A stretch of 64,000 bases of DNA. It comes from Arcticibacterium sp964021845 (lineage in GTDB: Bacteria > Bacteroidota > Bacteroidia > Cytophagales > Spirosomataceae). The notes under the pieces are model-generated. The model saw nothing but the letters and a program-made list of their open reading frames with translations. It was not told the DNA's origin and searched no databases. The position numbers and the translations under genes are program-made. Where the stretch lies: positions 248,001 through 312,000 of the forward strand of contig NZ_CAXHZC010000007.1 of NCBI RefSeq assembly GCF_964021845.1, written 5' to 3'. Positions 25,126 through 34,518 of this stretch are shown in pieces (within the stretch, counting starts at the first letter, position 1; each line of letters begins with the position of its first letter).

Positions 25126-25159
25126 AAAACGAAGTATCGTGAGATGCTTCGTTTTTTTT
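25126..25159. terminator. Terminator between the TIM-barrel gene and the convergent minus-strand unit
   Basis: AAAACGAAGTATC (25126-25138) pairs with GATGCTTCGTTTT (25143-25155) around a GTGA loop, with one G-T pair. Eight Ts follow on the plus strand, and a shorter T-rich flank serves the minus strand. Confidence 0.8.
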
Positions 25160-25163
25160 GTGT

Positions 25164-26201
25164 TTAATTCTTCCAGTTTTCTTTCAATTTATACTTTTTA
25201 ACCTTTGATGCATTAATTCTGTATCCAACCCCTAACTCCACCATAGTTCCAGAAGCCTGTTTATTATCCAAAAGCAATTGCTTAATACCAATATTCAAAT
25301 CTATATTGTTTTGATATACACCAAGTCTTGAATATTCAAACCTGGGAATAGGCTTGCCTATTTTTATCGGATAATGTAGTGTCAAACCTGGACTCCATCC
25401 GTTAAATTGAACGCCTGTTTCTTTGTGCTCAGAACTTGGAGTGATGTTTATTACCATTACATTCGCCTCCAAATTAGTAGTTATTTGTTTCCATTGCTTG
25501 CCAATAATTATTCCTACAAAAAGGCTCGGAGGGGCTTGGTTTTGACTTTCATTAATATCCAAGTCAAACGGCGACTTTAGCTTATTTCCATAGAAAGACA
25601 TGTCTAAACCTAAAGTGAAATATTTTTTGGTGGTTAAAAACATATCAAGTTTCATACCTCCTCCTAACCCAAGATGATTTGCTGGCGAGCCTAAAAATTG
25701 ATTCATCTGACCAGAAATCAAAATGTCTAAGCTAGGTTGCCCTTTTTCTAAATACTCAAAGTCTTCATAATTAGCTTCCTTAAAGGCAATACTCTGTAAA
25801 TACGGCACTTCTTCATAGGAGTTAGGGTCAAAAGAGGGAAAAGTAAGCATTAGAAAATAAGTTGTTTCTTCTGGTATTCCATTCTTGCTATAAGGGATAA
25901 ATTGAGGTGACCCTTTCGCTGCATGAAACAAACTATCTCTAATTGCCTTATCAGCAACTCCGTTTACAACTTTCAATTCTGGATTTCCTTCTCTATCTAT
26001 ATTGAATATTAATTCTACCTCAACATCATTGAGTAACTGTCTTTGCTCCCTCTCGAAATTAATATCATAAAAATGATAAATAAGGGAATTAACTCCTCCA
26101 ACCGGTTTTGGCTCAATAATCACGAGAGAGTCTGCACTTTGTCCAAAGGCAAAAGAAACCAAATGATAAAATAAGAATATAAAAGTTACTATTTTTTTCA
26201 A
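25164..26201 (-). CDS. Secreted protein with TonB C-terminal-like domain and outer-membrane barrel
   Basis: 345 residues with a signal peptide ending SFAFGQ (about 1-21). Residues about 55-125 resemble a TonB C-terminal domain: EVELIFNIDREGNPELKVV, then a partner strand ending TTYFLMLTF. Residues about 150-335 look like a small outer-membrane beta-barrel of the PorT/OMP_b-brl type (LGLGGGMKLDMFL, FTLGLDMSFYGN, VELGVGYRIN). I know of no name for this combination. It is the last gene of a minus-strand unit after the OmpA-family gene (56-base gap) and may have a structural or assembly role in the outer membrane. Confidence 0.65.
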   Translation of the reverse strand: MKKIVTFIFLFYHLVSFAFGQSADSLVIIEPKPVGGVNSLIYHFYDINFEREQRQLLNDVEVELIFNIDREGNPELKVVNGVADKAIRDSLFHAAKGSPQFIPYSKNGIPEETTYFLMLTFPSFDPNSYEEVPYLQSIAFKEANYEDFEYLEKGQPSLDILISGQMNQFLGSPANHLGLGGGMKLDMFLTTKKYFTLGLDMSFYGNKLKSPFDLDINESQNQAPPSLFVGIIIGKQWKQITTNLEANVMVINITPSSEHKETGVQFNGWSPGLTLHYPIKIGKPIPRFEYSRLGVYQNNIDLNIGIKQLLLDNKQASGTMVELGVGYRINASKVKKYKLKENWKN

Positions 26202-26257
26202 AGTCTGTTATTCATTATGTGATTTAAAACGTAAAATTAGACAAGATTAAAGAACAT

Positions 26258-27508
26258 TTACTCCATACTCAAAATCTTAACCTCCACACGTCTGTTCAGT
26301 TCCTCTTCTTTTCTTGAAATCGGCCTGTCTGGGCCTAAACCTAAGGTTCTTATTCGTCTTCCGCTAATTCCTTTACTTATCAAATAGTCTTTACAGGCCT
26401 CGGCTCGCTTTTCTGAAAGTTCAATATTGGCACCCCTATCACCTTCTGAAGAAGTATGCCCACTAATCTCTATTTTTGACTTAGGATACCTTAGTAAAAA
26501 CGCATAAATAGAGTTTAAGCTTTGCTGACTAAAGTAATCTAATTCAGAAGATGATTGCTCAAACTGGATTTCGTCCATCACCAAATCCTCTCCTACCCTA
26601 ACTGCTGACTCCCCTATTTCAAAGCTTTCTTCATTTACTTCAACCCTTGGAGTTTTCTTCTTTTTTGGTTTTGGTCGCTTCTCCTTCTTCCTAAAATTAA
26701 AAGACTGTTTAAGGCCTAAGAACACCCCATTAATAAGTTTGTTATTTCTATTTCTTCCAATAAGCGAACCTCTATTATAAAAGTCAATTTGTTCTACATA
26801 AAGAGGCTGAAGAGCAAAACTAAAACCTAACTCCAGCTCCGTATCACCTCCTAAAAACACCTCTTGTCCTATGCCCAAGTAAAGCCCATACTTAAGGTCA
26901 TTTGACACCAAAGTGTTAAATTTTAAACCCGTTCCACTTGTATTGGTATAGTCTCCGGAAATTATATCCGAAGAGTACTTTTCTTTACGCCTCTGGTAAA
27001 ATCCATTAACATTTGGTATAAAATTTCCCTGCACCACATAATAGAGATTATAAGCTCTATATTTTACACCAAAGTTTAGACTTAGGTAGTTAAAGTCATC
27101 AAGAAAGGCCTGCACCTGCTGCCCCTGAAAATCATAATTCAAACTTGGCTTATAGGCACTCACATAATTTATCCTAGTTCCTCCCGCAGTTAAATCAATA
27201 TTGTTCGATAGTTTGTAATTAAAATTTACGCCTATTCTATTCGTAGTTTGGAGGTTGAAGCTTCTTTCTCCCTGATTATTTGTGGTATAACCAATATTGT
27301 AAAACTTCCATAAGTAGTTCATTCTTTGGTTTCCCTCTATCGCTTTTTGAGCACCAGGTAAAAGCATTCCTAAACCAAAATGCGGGCTTATGCCAAATCT
27401 AGAATTTTCTGCTTGCCCAAAAACCAAGCTAGAGAAAAAAGCTAAAACACAGCTAAATAGAATTTTGGCTTTGGTCACTTGCAAGTAAATTTTGGTTTGA
27501 CTAGGCAT
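26258..27508 (-). CDS. OmpA-family outer membrane protein
   Basis: 416 residues. An N-terminal barrel of about 280 residues (SRFGISPHFGLGMLLPGA..., repeated aromatic strands) is followed by a basic linker (KKEKRPKPKKKK) and an OmpA peptidoglycan-binding domain: EISGHTSSEGDRGAN, LSEKRAEACKDYL, RRIRTLGLG and NRRVEVKIL. The start at 27508 overlaps the end of the preceding gene by 8 bases (ATGCCTAG), suggesting translational coupling. A GTG about ten codons later would give a more usual signal peptide (TKAKILFSCVLAFFSSLVFGQ), so the true start is not settled. It probably links the outer membrane to peptidoglycan. Confidence 0.82.
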   Translation of the reverse strand: MPSQTKIYLQVTKAKILFSCVLAFFSSLVFGQAENSRFGISPHFGLGMLLPGAQKAIEGNQRMNYLWKFYNIGYTTNNQGERSFNLQTTNRIGVNFNYKLSNNIDLTAGGTRINYVSAYKPSLNYDFQGQQVQAFLDDFNYLSLNFGVKYRAYNLYYVVQGNFIPNVNGFYQRRKEKYSSDIISGDYTNTSGTGLKFNTLVSNDLKYGLYLGIGQEVFLGGDTELELGFSFALQPLYVEQIDFYNRGSLIGRNRNNKLINGVFLGLKQSFNFRKKEKRPKPKKKKTPRVEVNEESFEIGESAVRVGEDLVMDEIQFEQSSSELDYFSQQSLNSIYAFLLRYPKSKIEISGHTSSEGDRGANIELSEKRAEACKDYLISKGISGRRIRTLGLGPDRPISRKEEELNRRVEVKILSME

Positions 27509-28381
27509 TAATAATTTGACTAAAAAGAGGCAATGCCTGTTTTAAATCTGGCAGTTCTGGATGCCATCTTTTCTCCCATTCTAGACTTATAAAGCCCTTG
27601 TAGCCGATTTTATCAAGTTGTTTTAAAACCTTTGTAATAGGCACCTCCCCTTTCCCTGGTAAAAAGTATTCGTGAGTTTCTCTATTCTTAAAACTACCGT
27701 CTTTTATCTGAACAAACTCAATAAATGGTTTTAGCTTTTCGTCATTTTTGATGCAGACTCCTCCGTCAAATAATGCATATTGAAATAATCCCAAATTATA
27801 CCTGAACTGCCGGCCGGCTGCTCATTCATAACTTGTTTAATATCTTCAGACCAAACCAAATCTCCATGACAGTCTAAAAGTACTTTCACGCCACTACCAT
27901 TCGCATACTCATTGGCTTCTTGCAGCCCCTCACTTATCAAACTAAGCGATTTTTGTTTATCGTTTTTGAAAGCAAACTTGTCTGGAAAAACTCTTACATA
28001 GGGGCTATTTAATTCCACCGCTAAATCAACATACCTTTTCAGCTCATCCATATTGGCTTGACGCTTGCTCACCTCTGTTTGATGCAAATTAGAAGATGGG
28101 TTTAGATTGACAATTTCAACGCCGCTATCTTCTGCCCTTCTCTTCGACTCTTTTAGCATTGCTTTAGAAAAAACCGGGCTTTTTAAGATATCAATCTCAC
28201 TACCTAGCCCTCTTATCTCTATGCCTTTATAAGCATACTTTTCAGCATTAGTTAGAATCTCTTCCCAGCTCCAATCTGGACAACCTAAAGTAGAAAAGCA
28301 GAGTTTGCGACCTTTCTTAAAAGACATTTGAACAAAACCAGACAAAACCGTAGCTAAGAAAAGTCTTCTATTTAAATTCAT
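27501..28381 (-). pseudogene. Sugar phosphate isomerase/epimerase-family TIM-barrel gene with a frameshift
   Basis: Two overlapping frames together make one AP_endonuc_2-type barrel. The first (28381 down to 27731) has MNLNRRLFLATVLSG, a possible Tat/Sec signal, then GIEIRGLGSE, LLDCHGDLV and IIWDYFNMHY, and then ends early. The second (to 27501) supplies the rest: EKLKPFIEFVQIKDG and GFISLEWEKRW, which carries the last metal ligand. The frames join at a run of five A on the coding strand (plus-strand T 27745-27749); one extra A would restore SASK-NDEKLKPF. This may be a recent mutation, a sequencing error or slippage. The intact protein would be about 293 residues, similar to the paralogue at 24215. 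First gene of the unit leading to the OmpA gene. Confidence 0.8.
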
Positions 28382-28455
28382 AAGAGTTTATTGTATTGAC
28401 ATTGTCGAAAATCACTATTTGGTTTTCACAATAACCTATAAGGGAATAAAGGGCG

Positions 28456-28463
28456 TAGTTTTG
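28456..28463 (+). promoter_or_regulatory. -7 box candidate (TAGTTTTG) for the NIPSNAP unit
   Basis: Exact TAnnTTTG match 43 bases before the start at 28507. No -33 box at the usual spacing. Confidence 0.35.
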
Positions 28464-28506
28464 AAATGATTTACTGTAAATTTACAGAAAACCTATTAAA
28501 TAAATT

Positions 28507-29253
28507 ATGAAACTTTTTCTCCTATTCTCTATGGCCTTATTAGCTCTCAATGTGGACGCCAAACCTGACACAAAGGTTTATGAATTACGTGTATACCATT
28601 GTCATGAAGGTAAAAGAGATGACCTTATAGCCCGTTTTCAAAATCATACTACGCGTATTTTTGAGAAGCATGGTATGACAAACGTAGCCTACTGGTTACC
28701 TACTTCACCAGATATGAAGAATGACCTCATCTATATGCTATCTTACCCTTCCATGGAAGCAAGACAAGCAGCTTGGAAAGCTTTTTCCGCCGACCCAGAA
28801 TGGCAAAAAGTAGCTGCTGACTCTCAAAAAGATGGAAAAATAGTGGCTGCAGTAGATTCTAAATTTCTGAAAATGGAGCCAGAATTGACAAAGAAGCTAA
28901 AGTTAAAAGCTAAGTCTCCAGAGCGAACCTTTGAGCTCAGGTCTTACTATTGCCTTCCTGGAAGGTATCCAAATATTGTTGCTCGATTTAGAGACCATAC
29001 CAGAGATATTTTTGAAACACATGGTATTGAAAATATAGCTTACTGGGGCACTATAGAAAAGGAAAATACGCAACCACATTTGGTATATATCATTGCTCAT
29101 GAAAGTGAAGCCGCTGCCAAAACATCATGGGATGCTTTTAGAGCTGACCCAGTCTGGAAAAAGGCTCAAAAGGCTTCAGAAGAAGATGGTAAAATAGTAG
29201 AAAAAGTAGTTTCTATTATGATGGAACCTTTACCGTTTTCTAAGCTCAAATAG
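28507..29253 (+). CDS. Secreted double NIPSNAP-domain protein
   Basis: 248 residues with a signal peptide ending LNVDA (about 18). Two NIPSNAP (PF07978) ferredoxin-like domains lie in tandem: about 22-120 (VYELRVYHCHEGKRDDLIARF, NVAYWLPTS) and about 138-245 (FELRSYYCLPGRYPNIVARF, NIAYWGTIE). The halves align closely, including the FRADPVWKKA / FSADPEWQKV ends, so they arose by duplication. The family has no settled enzymatic role; in Bacteroidota it often lies near sugar isomerase and dehydrogenase genes, as here. The next gene follows after 14 bases. Confidence 0.85.
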   Translation: MKLFLLFSMALLALNVDAKPDTKVYELRVYHCHEGKRDDLIARFQNHTTRIFEKHGMTNVAYWLPTSPDMKNDLIYMLSYPSMEARQAAWKAFSADPEWQKVAADSQKDGKIVAAVDSKFLKMEPELTKKLKLKAKSPERTFELRSYYCLPGRYPNIVARFRDHTRDIFETHGIENIAYWGTIEKENTQPHLVYIIAHESEAAAKTSWDAFRADPVWKKAQKASEEDGKIVEKVVSIMMEPLPFSKLK

Positions 29254-29267
29254 GCTATTTTTATAGC

Positions 29268-31268
29268 ATGAAAACGTCCGCTTTAATAATTGGTCTTCTA
29301 ATGAGTCTTTCCCTTATGGGTCAAGAAATCACTAGAGGACCTTTTTTACAATCTGCCAGGCAAGATGGCCTCATAATAAAGTGGCGTTCTAATGCCGTTC
29401 AGACCTTTGATTTAAAGTATGGCCTCCAGCCAAACAATTTAGATAACTCCAAAACGGTCACAGGCTTTATTGATTTTGAGGCAAATTTAACAGGGCTTGC
29501 TCCTGCCACGATATACTATTACGCTATTACGAATTCTGACGATAAAACTGTGACTGGTTCTTTTAAAACCTTGCCAGTTTCAGGTGCTACAGATAAACTA
29601 AGCTTTGTGGCTTTTGGGGATTGTGGTACAGGTACTCCCGCCCAAAAAGATGTACTCCAACAAGTAAAAAACTACTACCAAGAAAAGCCTATAGATGGCA
29701 TGCTTTTATTGGGTGACAATGCCTATAGCTTTGGTTTTGACAGAGAATATCAATCCAATTTTTTCTCAGTTTATCAAAATGACTTATTAAGAAAAACCGT
29801 TGTATGGCCTACTCCTGGCAACCATGACTATGCCGATAGGCTTTGGCCAAACGACTTTGGAGAGAGACCAGACTATTTCAATGTTTTCAATTTACCTACA
29901 CAGGGCGAATCTGGCGGTCTAGCGTCAAATAATGAAGCCTATTATTCTTTTGATATCGGTAATGTTCATTTCATATCTTTAGATTCTTATGGGCAAGAAG
30001 ATGGTCATAGAATGTCAAACCTACTCGGAAAACAAGCCAAATGGTTGCAGGACGATTTAGCTGCCAACGAGCTAGAATGGACGGTGGTTTTCTTTCATCA
30101 TCCGCCATTCTCTAAGGGCTCGCATGATTCTGATAAAGAACAAGAGCTTATTGATATCAGAAATAACTTGGTCCCTATTTTTGACAAATACGCTGTCGAT
30201 TTAGTATTGACAGGACACTCTCACACCTATGAAAGGTCTTATTTACTAAATGGATTTAAGGGTTCTGAAACTGAATTCCAAAAAGAAAAACATGCCATTA
30301 GCAGCTCTTCTGCTAAGTATAATCAGCAAGATAACTCTTGCCCCTATAAAAAAACAGACTTAGGTACTGTTTACATGGTGGCAGGAACGGGTGGTTGGGT
30401 AGGTGGCAAATCTGAAGGTTACCCTCATAACGCCATGTATTTCTCAGATACAGTTGAAACCGGAGCTGTGATTATTGAAGTTGAAAACAATGTTTTTATC
30501 GTCAAATATCTCACATCAAAAGGTATTATGCTTGATAATTTTGTCATGGTAAAAGAAGACCAAACCGCTGAAAAGCTAAGCATAAACTGTGGCGAGTCTT
30601 TAACATTAAAAACTAAGTGGTCAGATAACTCTATGCTAAAAAACTGGAACCCTGAAATTAATACCACACCCTTAGTTCAAGACACATTAATTAGTATTAC
30701 TGACAGCCAAGGCTGTTTAACTCAAAATTTCCAAATTCAAGTTAATACACTTCCTGCTCCTGTTGCCAATTCTAACTCCCCTATCTTAGCTAACCAAGAC
30801 CTTAACTTAAGCTCTCAAGCCCTTAGTAATGGTACGCTTTCTTGGAGTGGCCCAAACGATTTTCAAAGCAGTGAGCCGAATCCAACATTGAAAAACGTAA
30901 GTACGAAAGAGGCTGGGATTTATGTTTTGACAGAAAACCAAGGAGGGTGTGTAAACGAAACCGCTATTGAGGTGATTGTTAACCCCGTTTTAAGGACTGA
31001 AACATCTTTGGCGAAGCTCATTATTTCTCCAAATCCGTCTAAAGAGAGGTTTAAGGTTTTATTTAATCCTGTTAAACCTGACACTTATAGTTTTCAGTTT
31101 TACTCCCTTTCGGGTCAAATGCTTTATCAAGAAGCACATAAAATTGATACTACCACGGGTATTGAAATAGCTATTGATACTCAAAAGACTGGATTAAACC
31201 AAGGTCAGATGATTTTGAAAGTTAGCTCCGAAAGCTATAGTCAAAATAAATTAATCTCCACCTTTTAG
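29268..31268 (+). CDS. Purple-acid-phosphatase-like metallophosphoesterase with type IX secretion domain
   Basis: 666 residues. Signal peptide about 1-18, then a fibronectin-III-like domain (ITRGPFLQSARQDGLIIKWR to about 105) and a calcineurin-like phosphoesterase domain with metal motifs GDCG (Asp118), GDN (149-151), GNHD (184-187), FFHHPPF and GHSHTYERS (316-319). An Ig-like segment (about 500-570) precedes a type IX secretion sorting domain (about 585-666: IISPNPSKERFKV ... GQMILKVSSES), so the protein is probably exported across the outer membrane and anchored or released. It may recover phosphate from organic esters. Its last 18 bases overlap the convergent kinase gene. Confidence 0.88.
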   Translation: MKTSALIIGLLMSLSLMGQEITRGPFLQSARQDGLIIKWRSNAVQTFDLKYGLQPNNLDNSKTVTGFIDFEANLTGLAPATIYYYAITNSDDKTVTGSFKTLPVSGATDKLSFVAFGDCGTGTPAQKDVLQQVKNYYQEKPIDGMLLLGDNAYSFGFDREYQSNFFSVYQNDLLRKTVVWPTPGNHDYADRLWPNDFGERPDYFNVFNLPTQGESGGLASNNEAYYSFDIGNVHFISLDSYGQEDGHRMSNLLGKQAKWLQDDLAANELEWTVVFFHHPPFSKGSHDSDKEQELIDIRNNLVPIFDKYAVDLVLTGHSHTYERSYLLNGFKGSETEFQKEKHAISSSSAKYNQQDNSCPYKKTDLGTVYMVAGTGGWVGGKSEGYPHNAMYFSDTVETGAVIIEVENNVFIVKYLTSKGIMLDNFVMVKEDQTAEKLSINCGESLTLKTKWSDNSMLKNWNPEINTTPLVQDTLISITDSQGCLTQNFQIQVNTLPAPVANSNSPILANQDLNLSSQALSNGTLSWSGPNDFQSSEPNPTLKNVSTKEAGIYVLTENQGGCVNETAIEVIVNPVLRTETSLAKLIISPNPSKERFKVLFNPVKPDTYSFQFYSLSGQMLYQEAHKIDTTTGIEIAIDTQKTGLNQGQMILKVSSESYSQNKLISTF

Positions 31269-34200
31269 GCTATTTACAAAAGGAAAAGATACCTCAACCG
31301 AGGTACCTACATCTTTTACCCCTGGCTCGTCTATTAGATTAGAAACCTTGTAAGTAATATTAGATTGATGAATGGCATTATAAGTCATAAATCGTTCGGC
31401 CGTAATTTTCAAGCCTTGAGAAATATAGCCTTTATTAGTTTTAGCTAAAATAGCCTCCGCTCTATCTCTCCCTACGCCATCGTCTTCAATTTTACAAAGT
31501 AAACTGCCCTCAAGGTTTTCAAAACTAATTTTAAGTAAGCCTTTTTTGTCTTTATATCTGATTCCATGATTAATAGAATTCTCCACAAAAGGCTGAAGCA
31601 TCATACTTGGAATTTCCATCAAGACATCAACATCTGGACCCACATTTAGCTGAAAATCAAATTTATCTCCAAACCTCATTTGTTCCATTTCCACATAAAG
31701 GGTTATAAGCTTTATTTCCTCTCTTAATCTTATCTTAACCGAACGAGAGGAGTCTAAAAAAGAACGAATTAAACGAGCAAATTTACTAAGGTAATCATTG
31801 GTAGAAATAACATCATTTTTTAAAATAAAGCTTTGTATTGAGTTAAGGGAATTAAATATAAAATGAGGATTCATCTGCATTTGGAGCGTTTTTAGCTCTA
31901 ACTCCGCCCGAGCCATTTCAGCCTTCATAGCTTTGTTTTTCACCTCGTTAAGCTCTTTTTCATTCTCTATTTCACCAGTCACATCTATTGCTACACCCAA
32001 AAGCATATACGGCTCCCCACTTTCATCCCTAATGGTCTTTGCTATATTGTGAACCCATCTTTCTACACCATTTTTACTTACAATTTTACAAGTACCAGTG
32101 GCAATCTCAAAAGAGTAAACTCTCTTTTTAAAATCATCTATTAAATGCCTGTGTTCTGGATGAACGGCTTGCTCCCAAAGAAACCAGTCCTCTTGCCATT
32201 CTTCTAGACTAAACCCATAAAACTCTTCAAAAGACTTACTTACAAACAAAGGCACATAGTCTGGTATACTAGCCGCCCATACGGCCTCGTCTAAAGCAAA
32301 TAAAAGATCACTTAAATTTCGCTCACTACTTTTTAGTTGGTTTTGAGTATTAACTTGTTCGGTAATGTCTAAACTAATGCCCAGCATCATGTCCAGTTCA
32401 TTATTCTCTTTATGAACATATTTAGCAACAGTGTTTAGCCATTTTATGTTACCATTAGCATCCTTAATTTGTAGCAAGCCTTTAGAAGAGCCTTTAGAAA
32501 AAAGCTCTTTTAACATCCTGTTTTTCTCCTTAATCGAGCTTTCAGCAACGTATTCAGACCAAATTCCGTAATCTTCGTACCATTGCTCTGTTGGGATTCC
32601 AAATACCTTTTCAAAAGAATCACTTATAAAAAGAGGCTCACGGCTTGGAAGGTTTATGGCCCAAACTATTTCATCCAAAGAATTTAAAATAATAGACAGC
32701 TGTTTTTCGCTTTTCTCCAACTCTTTAAGAGCCGTTACTTTGTCAGTTATATCTACCGCCATCCCGAGAAGCATAGTGGGCTTACCTGCGTTATCAAAAA
32801 TGATTTTACCTCTATTTTCTACCCATCTAACATCCCCTTCTTTGTTTAAAACCCTAAGTGTATATGAAGCAAAACTTTTATGTTGCACATCATCCATAAC
32901 GGTATTGATGAAATGTTTGTCTTCCTCATGAATTACATCCATCCATCGCTCAGGCTTATCCTTCCATTCATCTAAAGAAAAGCCAAATAAAACCTCAAAA
33001 GATTTACTCATGAAGAGTGGCGTATAAGTATAGTAATCTATAGCCCAAACGGCCTCGTTCAAAGAATGAAGGATTTCGCTTAAAAGTCTCTCACTTTCTC
33101 TTATTTGCATCTCCGAATTGACCGTCTCCGTAATGTCCCTAATGACCACTATTACCCTCCAAATCTCACCAGAAGAATCATAAAAATAGCTTACAGTACT
33201 ATCTCGCCATGTATATCCGTCAGTTTTATGCTTCGCTCTGTGTTTTAGAACAACACTTGCCTTCTTCTCGGCAACGGCTTTCTTCAAAATCTTATCTGCC
33301 CCCTCCCTATCTTCTGGGTGAATTAGATCCATTAAATTCCCTCGATTGAGCTCTAGCATTTCGTCAAACGAATAACCTGTAATCCTTTCACAAGCCGGCG
33401 AATAATAAGTCAATAAACCATTTTCAGCAACAATGATTCCATCAGAAGTGTTTTCTGCTATAAATCTAAATTTCTCTTCACTTTCTTTTAGTAGTTCTTC
33501 AATTTGATTTCTCTCCGTAATATCCTCACTTATTCCTATGACAGCCGAAACCTCGCTTTTGTCATTAACAAGAGGAAACTTTGATATCAAAAACTTCCTA
33601 AAACTAAGATCACCTGGCCTTACATTAAATCCTATTTTAGAGAGAATAGGCTCACCTGTTTCTAACACTGAGCTGTCTTGCTCATAAACAAACTTATTAT
33701 TAACATTTGGCAAAAGCTCAATATCACTTTTACCAATAACATCCTCCTCTTTTTCTAATCCTAAGTATTTAAGTGTACTCTTATTCGATAAAATCCATTT
33801 ATGTTCCTTGTCTTTAACAAAAACATTTAAAGGAAGGTTATCAATAATTGTCCTCAATAATACTCTCTCTTCTCTTAACTTTTTCTTAGTTTCTTTTACC
33901 TCGAACAAGCTATTTACTAATGATATCAATCCTGCTACTAGACTAACAAAATACACCTCGCTTTCTTTCCAAGTTCTACTTTCGCCTATATGCTCACAGC
34001 AGAGTACTCCTGTTTGTTTCCCATGCTCGTGAATGGGCACGTCCAGCATAGATGAAATCCCTAAAGGTTTCAGATAATCTTTGCTAAATTCTTTAGTTCC
34101 CTTATGCCTTGGAGCATCATTTGCCACAATGGGCAATCCCTCTTTAACAACCTCAAAATAAGAAGGATAATCTTCTTGACGCAAAGTAATTCCTGGGCTT

Positions 34201-34415
34201 ACAATTTGATCTTTTGCGTAAAGAAATTCGAGGACAATAGAGTCGTTATAGAGTCCCCAAATACTCACCCTCTCAACACTCAAAGCCGATTTTAAAGACT
34301 TACTTATATATTCTAATGCATGGCTAGCACTATCAAACTGCGTAAAATCAGTCTTCAATAACTTAGCTAAAGTTAAATTCAGGACATTATTTGGATCTAG
34401 GTTTATCAATGTCAA
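31251..34415 (-). CDS. Multi-PAS sensor histidine kinase of the LytS/His_kinase type
   Basis: 1054 residues, no membrane segment, so cytoplasmic. Domain order: GAF (about 15-170), PAS1 (185-300), PAS2 (310-435), three closely similar PAS units (about 440-565, 570-690, 695-815) each opening SExxLSxILxSLxExVWA, a coiled segment, a His_kinase domain with MNPHFIFNSLNS (phospho-acceptor His851) and an HATPase with PFVENSINHG and EDDGVGRDRA (to about 1045). Kinases of this class normally signal to LytTR response regulators. No regulator is adjacent, so it is an orphan here. The ligand is unknown. The gene tail overlaps the secreted phosphatase gene on the other strand by 18 bases. Confidence 0.88.
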   Translation of the reverse strand: MTLINLDPNNVLNLTLAKLLKTDFTQFDSASHALEYISKSLKSALSVERVSIWGLYNDSIVLEFLYAKDQIVSPGITLRQEDYPSYFEVVKEGLPIVANDAPRHKGTKEFSKDYLKPLGISSMLDVPIHEHGKQTGVLCCEHIGESRTWKESEVYFVSLVAGLISLVNSLFEVKETKKKLREERVLLRTIIDNLPLNVFVKDKEHKWILSNKSTLKYLGLEKEEDVIGKSDIELLPNVNNKFVYEQDSSVLETGEPILSKIGFNVRPGDLSFRKFLISKFPLVNDKSEVSAVIGISEDITERNQIEELLKESEEKFRFIAENTSDGIIVAENGLLTYYSPACERITGYSFDEMLELNRGNLMDLIHPEDREGADKILKKAVAEKKASVVLKHRAKHKTDGYTWRDSTVSYFYDSSGEIWRVIVVIRDITETVNSEMQIRESERLLSEILHSLNEAVWAIDYYTYTPLFMSKSFEVLFGFSLDEWKDKPERWMDVIHEEDKHFINTVMDDVQHKSFASYTLRVLNKEGDVRWVENRGKIIFDNAGKPTMLLGMAVDITDKVTALKELEKSEKQLSIILNSLDEIVWAINLPSREPLFISDSFEKVFGIPTEQWYEDYGIWSEYVAESSIKEKNRMLKELFSKGSSKGLLQIKDANGNIKWLNTVAKYVHKENNELDMMLGISLDITEQVNTQNQLKSSERNLSDLLFALDEAVWAASIPDYVPLFVSKSFEEFYGFSLEEWQEDWFLWEQAVHPEHRHLIDDFKKRVYSFEIATGTCKIVSKNGVERWVHNIAKTIRDESGEPYMLLGVAIDVTGEIENEKELNEVKNKAMKAEMARAELELKTLQMQMNPHFIFNSLNSIQSFILKNDVISTNDYLSKFARLIRSFLDSSRSVKIRLREEIKLITLYVEMEQMRFGDKFDFQLNVGPDVDVLMEIPSMMLQPFVENSINHGIRYKDKKGLLKISFENLEGSLLCKIEDDGVGRDRAEAILAKTNKGYISQGLKITAERFMTYNAIHQSNITYKVSNLIDEPGVKDVGTSVEVSFPFVNSLKGGD

Positions 34416-34462
34416 TTATTGTAATATTTTCCTACTCAGGCAATTTACTCAATTCCCCCCAT

Positions 34463-34498
34463 AAAAAAAGTGGATTTTGCTTTCACAAAATCCACTTT
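34463..34498 (-). terminator. Terminator of the cupin-like gene
   Basis: AAAGTGGATTTTG (34467-34479) and CAAAATCCACTTT (34486-34498) make a perfect 13-bp stem with a 6-base loop. On the minus strand it is followed by a run of seven Ts. Confidence 0.85.
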
Positions 34499-34518
34499 AA
34501 ATACTAGAAATCAAAATC

